Part shown: one piece after another, positions 55,486 through 64,000 of the stretch
How the letters are laid out: each line of letters begins with the position of its first letter
Numbering within the stretch: the first letter of the stretch is position 1
Assembly (NCBI GenBank): GCA_028554645.1
Contig: JAQOOI010000014.1
Span: 62,001-126,000 of the forward strand
Source: Omphalotus guepiniiformis
Taxonomy: Eukaryota > Basidiomycota > Agaricomycetes > Agaricales > Omphalotaceae
DNA length: 64,000 nt
Direction: 5' to 3'
Translations under genes and position numbers: made by a program
Notes under the pieces: model-generated
Told to the model about the DNA's origin: nothing
The model's database searches: none
Seen by the model: the letters and a program-made list of their open reading frames with translations, nothing else

Positions 55486-58152
55486 ATGTCGTCTTCGAAA
55501 CATTCTTCAATGGCGCAGACGCCCTCCTCTCCCTCCTCTTTCGAGCTGATGGAACGACCCCACTCTATAAACGATGCGCTATGCACACCGCAGAAAGCAT
55601 CGGGCTCAAATGTTATGACGACATCTAGCATCAACAGCACTCCTCACGCACTCGGCCTCACGGATCATATTACCCATGAGCTAAAACATACTCGCAAAGA
55701 CTATCATCCCTTTCTCGCTCACGACCTCGCCGGTACCAAAGCGGTCGCTGTAGAGCTGTTCTTGTCAAACGCGCTACACATGGCCAGCGTCACGGCTGAC
55801 GAACAGACAGCTCTACAATCCATAATCGACTCCACTGAATTTGACAGCTTAATAGACACCTACTGCTCAGAGACCACGAAGGAGCAAGACCGCTATCCAC
55901 GCTTCGTCAATCTTGTTAACTACGCCGTTGACAAAATGGTCGAGCACAAGATCACACCAAACTCTCTGGACTTCAAAGTCTGTGTTAATGACCCTAGGAA
56001 CATCCATGGTTCATATTCCATTAGAAGTCCGGATACGCTTGGAGTGAAGAAAGCGGCGGTGGGGAGACGGTTGGAGGAAGGCAAGGAAATGAATGGGGCG
56101 CTACAGAGTCCACCCTCTCAGCGATACAGGTGGTCGGACGTGCTCACGTTCATGGAGTTTAAGAAGAGTGTGCGGCAGATATCTCGTGATGGTCAGACTG
56201 CTAGTGTTAAGAAAGCCAGTAAAGGTGCGGGAGGTTCTCCGTCGTGTCATCCAATTTCCTATTCATCCTCGTCATCAGGAAAAGCGAAAGCCGATGTTAG
56301 CAAAGCCAGTAAAGGTGTGTGAGGTTCTTGTCTTGTCAATATCCTATTCATCCTCGTCATCAGGGAAGGCGAAAGCGAAAGTGCAAGCCGACGTCAGGAA
56401 AGCCAGCAAAGGTGCGCGAGGTTCTTCGTCGTGTCATTTAATTCCCTATTCATCCTCGTCATTAGGGAAAGCGAAAGCCGAACCATCGTCTTTGGGCTTC
56501 AGTCAGATACGCCACTCGCCGAGGTTAAACAGTAGAGTTTCGGCATCTGGCTCGACGTCAGCGGTCAAGACTCCATCCGTCATAGAACGTTCGGCTCCTG
56601 AAAGTCTAGCTTCCGACGACTCCGACTCGAATCGCTTGAAGCGCACCTTCGATGACTCTGGACTCACTGGATCTTCTGAGCAGCGAGCGAAGAGATTGAG
56701 AGAGGTCGAGAACGATTGCTACCTCCAGTGTGCAAGCTACGCCCTCGAGATGTTCAATCGAGGTGGCATACGCACGCACGTCGTAGGCACGCTGATCAAA
56801 GACGACAATATCGAACTTCTCCTCTTCACCCGGTCAGGCACCCTTCGCACCACCTCATTCTCCTTTGTCAGAGATCCTTTCATGTTTCTTCGGGTCGTTC
56901 TAGCGTTCACCCGGCTTACTCCTTCGCAGTGGGGTCATTTTGATCAGCTGGAACCGATTACGAGTGTACCACCACTTCATCACGTAACTGTGCGGAGGGA
57001 CAAAGGCATTTTTGAAGGGCAAGTTCTTCATCTAGAGAATCTAGACCTTACAGTGGATAAGATCTTGGTGTATCCCCGCGGCCTGATTGGACGTGGGACA
57101 TGGGTCTTAAGAGGACGGAGTGATCGTTGGTCTGGGGATTCGGTGGTCATCAAGATCTCCTTTCCCGCCGAAAGCCGTACTTCGGAACTCTCTTTCATTC
57201 AAACCGCTACAGAGCATGCTAAAGAGGATGGTCACGAGTGGGTTTTGGATCATCTCCCTCATCTTCTTCACTCGGAGGATGTCGCGCTCGAATCCACATC
57301 TTTCAGTTCTCTATTTGGTGGCGATTTCGAAAAAAGGGTTATGAGGGTTCTGGTCTTCGAGGAACTAAGGCCCATCACGCAGCTGGCTGATGCGGCGTCG
57401 TTCGGAAAGGCATGGCTGGATACTGTGAAATGTGAGCTGTGTTTTTCTTGCATACACCGACAGCTCATCATCTGTATTGAATAGGCTATGAGTGGTTAGT
57501 CACTTATCCGAAGATTCTTCATCGCGACATCAGTGTCAACAACCTGATGTACCGTAAGAAAAAGGATGGGACAGTCTGCGGCGTACTGAACGATTATGAT
57601 CTCGCTCGAGACTTGACCCTTGAGGATCCACATCCTTCGTCCAAACAACGTACGGGGACAAAACCATTTGTTGCTGTCGAACTTTTAGAAGCCACCGCAC
57701 AGCCCATAACTCATCGTGTTAGACACGACCTCGAATCGTTCTTCTATGTTTTCGCCTGGGTGATATGCCGGTACCACAATGGCGCAGAGATCGAGAATCC
57801 TCCTTTCGAATCTTGGGCAGAAGGCACGTGGGAAGCTGTGGCGAAAGAAAAAAAAGATTTCCTTACTCAATTGTTGCCTCAAATAACAGCGAATTATGCG
57901 TCGTTATTCCGTAGCCTACACACCCTGCAACGAACCTTTCGGAACGCATTCCACGCGCACGCCACCTACAGGGCAGAGACATACGCCCACCAGATGTTGT
58001 GGAATATTGAAGCCAATGATTCACCCTTCGATGAGGATGATTCAACCTTCGATGGGAATACTTTGGGTGGAAACATCACTTTTACCAAATACTATGAAGT
58101 CTCTGCGGCATTTCCTCCCTACCACGTCCATCAGTCGGTCAATGCCCATTAG
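55486..58152 (+). CDS. FunK1-type fungal protein kinase
   Basis: Three exons (55486-56314, 56364-57431, 57485-58152) give 854 residues. The start MSSSKHSSMAQ is preferred over ATG at 55429. The N-terminal lobe region (GTKAVAVELFLSNAL, LVNYAVDKMVEHK, RYRWSDVLTFMEFKKS) is followed by a tandem repeat with SSSSGKAKA units. The kinase proper has HHVTVRRDKGIFEG, ILVYPRGLIGRGTWVLRG, DSVVIKISFPAESRTSELSF (likely ATP-binding lysine) and LVFEELRPITQLAD. After the second intron come YEWLVTYPKILHRDISVNNL and VCGVLNDYDLARDL. HRD and the Asn are present and DYD replaces DFG, as is usual in FunK1. GTKPFVAVELLEA, DLESFFYVFAWVICRY and FESWAEGTWEAV complete the family pattern. FunK1 kinases are expanded in multicellular basidiomycetes; targets are unknown. 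Confidence 0.85.
56206..56470 (+). repeat. Three-unit coding tandem repeat (about 90-97 bp) inside the FunK1 gene
   Basis: Units share AAAGCCAGYAAAGGTG, then GAGGTTCT, CCTATTCATCCTCGTCAT and GGRAARGCGAAAG, encoding KASKG and PYSSSSSGKAKA. Unit 2 is 5 bases shorter than units 1 and 3 within the first half and has TGA where the others have GGA or CGA. Each unit contains a GT...AG span: 56225-56278 (54 nt), 56315-56363 (49 nt) and 56412-56465 (54 nt). Confidence 0.9.
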
Positions 58153-59580
58153 TATGTGCATTCCTTCATCACTGTCTATGCCGCACAATGCTTTTTATTT
58201 CTCCTCATGACGAATACGACGTGCCCTGCACGACTCAGACTATGTTTCGTTACTATATCTTCTACTTTTTCCCCATACATGCTTTGCATCCTACAATAGA
58301 ATACTTTGGAAATGCTTCGAGTTTGTAAGTTAGCTCCATGCATGCACGACTCCTGTCCTTGTATGCGCCGTACCTCTGAAAATAGTCCTGTCCTCGTATT
58401 TGTATCTGCGCTGTGGACCTCCGCTTGTTACTGTACGTTGTACGCTGCAGACAGCTGAATATTCGATGGTAGGCGCACGTGCTGAAATAGAAGATGGATG
58501 GATGAATAAATGAGGGTTTACTGATGATTTTGTTCGAGAAAGGGTAGTTAAAACCGGCATGGTTGGCCTCAAAGTTTCTTCTATTTCTTCTAATCGTCTT
58601 CACTGGTACGATCACCTTGAAGCCCTTGAGCTCACCGAAACGGATGATATGGGTATTGCTGGGTGAAGTTCAATGACAAATCATTATACAGTAATAAGCG
58701 CGGAGTTGCAAACTCCGCCCACTTTTTTCGCAATCGACGGAATTCATTGAAATTCAGCGAACCCTCAACCACCCTCCAAAATACTTCGCTCTACTTGATT
58801 CACACCGTCTAATATCAGCGGATATCAATGAACTCCACTGAACCCAGGAGCTCGTTGAAACTCGGTGAAATTCAACGTATTCGAGGCCAAAATCATTGAA
58901 TTAGAGTGCTAGCTGTAATAATGATATATCAATAGCATTGTAATAGCAAGATACATGGTGATACATCATGCTCTGTCGTCCGAGGTAGGAGGTGTGATAT
59001 ATCAATACGGATACCAGCTCACCTCTATGCGGGTCGGTTAGAATAGCTCAGGATAGCTTTGGGGCTGGGTACGTTTGGGGCTGGGTACGTTTGGTACATT
59101 TGGTTTGGGTGGCGTTGCACTGATCACATCAAATGTCTAATTAGGCTTCTCTTTTCTTTTTCTCCGTTTGTTGATCGGTTTCCACTTCCGGTTTCCACTT
59201 CCGCTTCATTCACCTGCTCGCTTCCCTTCTCGGTCGTTGTTCTTCGGAATGTCACCGGGTCATATCATATGAACTTATCAGAAAAACAAAACGACTCGGT
59301 CCGGTCTCCCGTCGCACGTGGATTTTCCCCCTGCCGTCCCCCTGCGGTTTTTTGACTCTCTGGTCTACATACCGCCCTTGTACCTCTTGGCTCACGCTCA
59401 CTGTGGCTTCCTTACTATAGATATATTTGGTTCCAGTCTCGTAGTTTCATATACATGTATTTATTCAGATTTGTCGTGTTTTAGTCACTTAGTAGCCAAG
59501 AAACAACATTATAATTCACGTAGTATATAAACTAAATGTAACAAGATAATTCAGCTCAGTAAAATATAAGCTACAACGAC
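58153..59580. other. No supported gene
   Basis: 58690-58900 is rich in repeated TTGAAATTCAGCGAA-like and TTCATTGAA words in both orientations, which looks like decayed terminal sequence of a mobile element. A 17-base unit (GGGGCTGGGTACGTTTG) is tandemly repeated near 59060-59093. GATATATCAATA occurs twice at about 58923 and 58997. Frames at 59059 and 59318 have no recognisable features. Confidence 0.5.
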
Positions 59581-60557
59581 CTAATTTTTTCGGACCCTCG
59601 CACGCTTAGGCTTGGGCTGCTGACTTCCAGTCCCGCCAGCTTCGTCGCGTGCATGCTTTCCCGCAGCATTCTTCTTTGACTGCTTCTTCGGCTCTTCTTG
59701 GTTTAAGTCAGTACTTTCATCGGAATGCAATTTTGAGCGCTCAGCAATAGTAAGAGCTTCCCGAACTGGAGGTCGTACTCGACGGCGTTCCTTAGGTTGA
59801 GTAAAGTCTGGAGGAGGGACGTTCTCCTTTCCAGTAGGTGCACACTTTTGAGCTGGGGCCGAACTTGAAGGCATCACGGAGTCGGGAGGAGCTTCTGATG
59901 AGGTAATATCTGTCATGTCAACCTCGGTGTAAGCCCCATGGGTGACGGTAGAAGAGACAGGTGCAACAGGAGGAGGGCTGCGAAGGAGTGGATCGATATT
60001 CATTTCGTCGAATGTAGAGTCGGGTTGAAGGGAGCTATCACCTGGTGGGGAACGCAGAGATGGGACAGTATCAGAAACATGATCGGGATCAGGTACGACG
60101 TCGCTTTCTTTGGTAGCGGAAGCTTCATTAACAGGTAGTTTGGAAACGGCAACCGGAGCAGGAGATGTGGCTGAAGGTTCGATAGCAGAAGGTTTGGTAA
60201 CGGTAACAGTAACAGCAACCGGAGCAGGAGCAGGAGATGTGGCCGAAGTTTCAATAGCGAAAGGTTCGGTAACGGTAACGATAACCGGTGCAGCAGGAGA
60301 ATTAGCACGTTCCACAGCAGGAGCAGGAGATGTGGCTGAAGGTTCGATCGCACAAGGTTCGGTAACGGTAACGGCAACGGCAACCGGAGCAGGAGCAGGA
60401 GATGTGGCCGAAGGTCCGATAGCGAAAGGTTCGGTAACGGTAACGATAACCGGTGCAGCAGGAGAACTAGCACACTCCACAGCAGGAGCAGGTTCAACAG
60501 CATCAGGCTGGTTGAAATCTTCTTCACGCAGTGCACGCAGACTCTGTATTTCAGGTG
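59581..60557 (-). CDS. Repeat-rich Pro/Ala/Thr protein with a basic C-terminus, unknown function
   Basis: An open frame of 325 codons from a splice-acceptor-like CTAG at 60558-60561 to a stop at 59581. It begins PEIQSLRALREEDFNQPDAV, so an upstream exon is likely but not identified. The first third is a repeat of ATSPAPAPVAV and VTVTEPFAIEPS units. The middle is acidic/Pro-rich (SDVVPDPDHVSDTVPSLRSP). The end is basic and probably nuclear (KKQSKKNAAGKHARD, QQPKPKRARVRKN). It lies on the same strand, about 120 bp after the stop of the 862-residue gene, so the two may be parts of one transposon-like unit or of one gene. The reverse strand also has a long frame through the repeat, which is a shadow. 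Confidence 0.5.
60158..60490 (-). repeat. Two-unit coding tandem repeat, 165-bp period
   Basis: TGTGGCTGAAGGTTCGAT occurs at 60166 and again at 60331, and the 165-bp units are nearly identical on both sides. Each contains two shorter sub-repeats (GGTTCGGTAACGGTAACG, GCAGGAGCAGGAGATGTGGC). The period is a multiple of three, so the reading frame is kept. Confidence 0.9.
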
Positions 60558-60679
60558 CTAGATTACAGAATTAGTCTGGGATCAGAGGGTAGATAGTAAA
60601 TATTGTCTCCAACATCATGAGGAAAAGTACATGGGCGTTATGTTCCAGAAAAGTATCATGTTCATTGAAATATAAACTA

Positions 60680-63376
60680 CTAAACAGGGGGGTTTTCATC
60701 TACTTCCCATTGCGGGGTAACCTTACAGAGAATACGCGGTGCAGGCCCCGTACTGCCCTTAGGAAAGCGGCCGTCAAACTTGCCCTTCTGGGAAGTGGCC
60801 CACATCTTGTCCTGGCCAGCATGTGGTATCCATGCAAGGCGTTGAACCTTCGCTTCGATGGCCTTTCGAGCAGCGTTGAAGGCCCCAGGGCTTGCTTTTT
60901 TGGCAAACCGCTTCCACTTCATATAGTACAGACATTGGGTATAGTTCTGAACGGCTCCCGTAGTCTCATGGTCCTGCTCAGGAAACATGTGGCTTAAGGC
61001 AAGCTGATAGTCCTGGCGATTTGCCTTTTTCCATCGACAAGCACGCCAGAAGTCCGAAAGACAGGGGTTGAGATAATGTTCCTCCTTCACTGCAAGCCGC
61101 TCTTGCTCCGTGAGCTTGCAATATGATGCAGCAGCAGCGCCTCGGGGATTAGGGGTCTTCATGGCCACATCCACCAGGAACTGGCGATAAATCTCTGAGA
61201 TCACCGCATCCAGACCTTGGTCATACCCTCCATCACCTCCCTCCGAGAACTCCTCATTGTCAGACCCACTATCAACCGGAGGAGGGGGCAGAGCATGGCC
61301 AGCTGCTTCCAGGTTAAACAGATTCTGGTGAGTTTCATCCGTGAGCAGAGCAAGTGCTGCCACAGAGGGTGTTCGCTGAGTTTTGTTGGTGACAATTCTA
61401 CGCCTTGCTATGGCCTCCTTAGGTAGAATTCCCACCGTAAGGTATTTGTCCCGAATGGCCTCTTCGGAAGCATTGAATAGGAACTCGAATGCAGAGGAGG
61501 ATAGGTATGGCCCACCCTTCCTCATGCGGGGAACATCAACGTCAACAACCACACGGCGCAAGAACACAACGCCATAGGGGTTGTAGGGGATATAGTCCTC
61601 GAAACGGGGTCGGGGTCGGCCATCCTCATCATCTTCGCTCTCCTCACTGTGGTCGCCACGGCCTCGTCCAGGAAACAGGAGGGTGTCAGGGTCAGGGTCT
61701 TCTGAATTGGTCAAGGGTAGTACAGCCCTCATCAGGCTACGTGCTGCTGAACCATCGTCAGGTCGTGAGTGAAGCCCATTGACCAGCCAAACGCAAGCAG
61801 CTGTCATAAGAAGAGCTGCGGGGCGAACGCGCAATTCAGGTGCTCCAGATCCTTGCCGAGAAAGGACATGGCTGATGGCGGAAACACGGTATGCACGAAA
61901 ATTCCTGTATCAGGGGTCATATCAGCTCACTAATCTATGGGCTTTACAATGGGACTTACCACCACACACTGCGTCTGAAAGCCAACAGACACCGTCGAAC
62001 TAGACTGCTGCTGAAGGTTGTGAGCACCGCTGAAGCTTGCCCGATTGGCACCCGTACCTCAATGCGGGCATTTGAAGGACTCTCCGCCAGGGATTCCGTG
62101 TAGAGACTGAACAGTCCCTCCAGGAAAGGGGGTGGTTGGACCTTCCCCATTGCCACATTAATTGTGATAGCCTTCCCATGAAATCGCCCCTCGGGATTGT
62201 AGGTCGCAGACTTGTCCGTAGAGTACATCTGCAGGTAACATGCCTCAAAAGGACCCTCTGCGCGAGCTCCAGGCTCGATCCTGCATCCCGAAACACCCAT
62301 GAGGTGACTGACGATGTCCCGGGAGTATTTGGAGCTGCCCAAATGAGTGATACGGCTGGCATCCTCATCGCCAATCTGCAGGCACTCCTTGACGGCATGG
62401 AAATGGGATGAAGTGGACCACTGGAGGCAATCCTGGTTGCGAGTGGAAAACTCCAGCCCAACATCAATCCACCACTCGCCAGACTGGATTGCAACCATAG
62501 GTATGTTGGCCTGGGTCAGAAAGCCCTCCAAAGCAGCCTCCCCTGCACTTCGACGGTGAGCAGAGCCTCCCTTGGTACCACGAAGGGTATGGATGAAGAA
62601 AAAATCAGACGCCCAATCCGCCCCATAGGCCTCAAGGGATTGGCGGATGTTATTGGCAAGTACATCCAAGACCTCTACAGGTATTAGCTTGGTCCCATAA
62701 GACAGGCGACCGTTCTGCTTTCGGGCACGGAACAGTTCTGACTTGTAGGTGGCGGGCCAATCAGAGATCTGTTGAGGAAGGAAGGCCTTGACGAAAGGCC
62801 TTAGCCCATGATCGTAGAATATAGCGAGGTGCTCATCCGACAGAGGACGGCCCAGAAGGCCTCGAGCTGCAAGTGCAGGGAAGAAGATATGGATCATATG
62901 CCTTGAACCCCAATAGCCGAACTCGAAGTTGGGAATCCTGTGGATGGGAACCTCCTTCTCCCCCTGCATGGCAAGTCAGTCGTTAATATGGTGCCAAGCA
63001 TCCAGGTCAAACTCACCTCCTCAGTCATTATACGACGCATAATGTGAATGCTAGATTTCAGAGCCTCAGCAGGGTTAGGGACAGGGAAGACCGAGATGAA
63101 TGTGTTGACCACGATGTTTTGAGTGATGCCAATGAGAGAATCATAGTCTCTGCTCACGGTAAGGGGATAGTTGTCGGGGAGGATATTCTGGGTGGGGTCT
63201 ATGACCACCTGATGCTCCTGGTCACCGCCAGCAGCCTCACCAACCACCTCACCTGTCAGCATGACCCTATGGAACTCAGGGCTTTCTGCGCTGTTCAGGT
63301 GCTTTGCCAGTTGGATGTAGTCTCGCAAGGAGTAGGACTTTGGGGGTAAATTGGAATACAAGGCATCCATGGACAT
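60680..63376 (-). CDS. 862-residue protein of unknown family, probably element-borne
   Basis: Three exons (63017-63376, 61960-62963, 60680-61904) with introns of 53 and 55 nt join exactly in frame to 862 residues, starting MSMDALYSNLPPKSYSL. Visible blocks: DYDSLIGITQNIVVNTFISV, HIMRRIMTEEGEKEVPIHRI, GYWGSRHMIHIFFPALAARG, DWASDFFFIHTLRGTKGGSA, SGEWWIDVGLEFS and ARIEVRVPIG. The C-terminal half has FEDYIPYNPYGVVFLRRVVV, DVDVPRMRKGGPYLSS, SDFWRACRWKKANRQDYQLA and AWIPHAGQDKMWATSQKGKF. There is an acidic Ser/Glu linker. No catalytic motif I know is evident. Its style (large, intact, paired with a repeat-rich companion, next to decayed terminal-like sequence) suggests a lineage-specific mobile element protein, but this is inference. 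No internal stop or frameshift was found. Confidence 0.6.
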
Positions 63377-64000
63377 GATTCAGAAGGAGCGATGGGGTTA
63401 GGATTGGGAAAACATTCGTTGTATTTAAGATTGTATTACAAGGCAGTATGCAAGTTTTTTTTTTTTTTGAAAGATGATAGGTAGAAAGAAACAAGACCCC
63501 ATGCCTGTGAAAAAAAAGATCAGAAGGGATCATAAGCTCCATGTAAACCTTACTAACGTTGGGGTGGCAGGAGAGTGATCAAATCCTGGCAGCCATAGCT
63601 CAACAGGAACCGCGGGTGTATGAAATTGACTATATCTGATGGCTGTGTCTTCTGGCATGCAAATCGGCGGTAATTCTCCTCCAACAAGGCCTGCCATGGA
63701 TAAATTCCTCCGGAAGCGAGGTGGAGTATAGGGGTACCACGAGGAGGGGTAGGCAGTACTGGAGCGGGCAAGGTTTTGGGCCCCAACCCAGATAATGCGG
63801 CTCATGTAGAAGGGGGCCGGGTATGCTCCTCATGAAGAGTACTGCGGGGTATGGGCTTCGCTATCTAAGTCAGCGTCTGTGCACTCCATATGCACAAGCG
63901 AATACACCCACTGGGTTAGATCCACCCGGTGAACCCGGTACCAGTTTTTTAAGACCCTAGCCAGTACAGACATGCTAAACTGCAGGGTTGGAATGGCATA
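63377..64000. other. No supported gene at the right edge
   Basis: Upstream of the 862-residue gene. It contains a T run of 12 near 63455. Overlapping minus-strand frames (63530-63833) show no recognisable domain. The sequence style continues that of the gene to its left, so the putative element may extend past the window. Confidence 0.4.

Noticed and set aside
60110..60574. Long plus-strand frame through the 165-bp repeat
   Set aside because: Shadow of the minus-strand coding repeat; the minus frame continues into non-repetitive coding sequence with a basic tail, the plus frame does not.
1..64000. CRISPR arrays, bacterial operons, prophage or riboswitches
   Set aside because: None seen; intron-rich genes and family content show a fungal nuclear genome. 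tRNA or small RNA genes could be missed by eye.

Overview
The window is nuclear DNA of a filamentous basidiomycete, most likely an Agaricomycete. Genes are split by many short (about 45-65 nt) GT-AG introns. The families present are typical of mushrooms: a Plavaka transposase, a FunK1 kinase, a DUF6593 protein, a large HNH_2 nuclease family, a tannase/feruloyl esterase and a berberine-bridge-type oxidase. There are no operons. I did not recognise rRNA, tRNA or CRISPR sequence. All exon structures were read by eye from splice motifs and frame continuity.

Layout. 1-5.9 kb: a Plavaka (CACTA-like) DNA transposon with its multi-exon transposase, a companion gene running off the left edge, a subterminal tandem repeat and a small extra gene. 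6.2-9.6 kb: a small four-exon gene and an intact HNH nuclease gene. 10-11.1 kb: a decayed Helitron/PIF1 helicase. 12-13.2 kb: a DUF6914-like gene. 13.2-17.6 kb: one arm of a large inverted duplication, carrying a dead FAD-linked oxidase. 18.1-18.9 kb: a DUF6593 gene. 25.3-27.1 kb: a delta-12-type fatty acid desaturase. 31.6-33.8 kb: a PWWP protein with a LEDGF/TFIIS-like helical domain. 34-43.3 kb: a patchwork of duplicated pieces (a dead WrbA copy, a dead and a live HNH copy facing each other, a live MAPR/Dap1 gene, a tannase scrap, a truncated WrbA and an orphan exon). 43.6-47.7 kb: the other inverted arm with the live FAD oxidase. 48.3-49.6 kb: the second DUF6914-like gene. 50.4-54.6 kb: a dead MAPR, an intact tannase and a WrbA with a damaged last intron. 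55.5-58.2 kb: a FunK1 kinase. 59.6-63.4 kb: two adjacent genes of unknown type, one encoding 862 aa, that look element-borne. About 6.4 kb (18.9-25.3) and 4.5 kb (27.1-31.6) hold no gene I can support.

The main theme is recent segmental duplication followed by uneven decay. The block MAPR-tannase-WrbA exists twice and different members survive in each copy. The FAD oxidase sits in inverted arms about 26 kb apart, one copy dead. The HNH gene exists three times, one copy killed by a stop at the conserved HNH cysteine. Three WrbA-like copies each carry a different lesion. The FunK1 gene has a tandem repeat in which each unit can be read as a short GT-AG intron, and the middle unit must be spliced for the frame to survive. 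The genes are metabolic (lipid desaturation, sterol/heme binding, aromatic ester hydrolysis, quinone and sugar/alcohol oxidation) or chromatin-related and show no obvious shared pathway.
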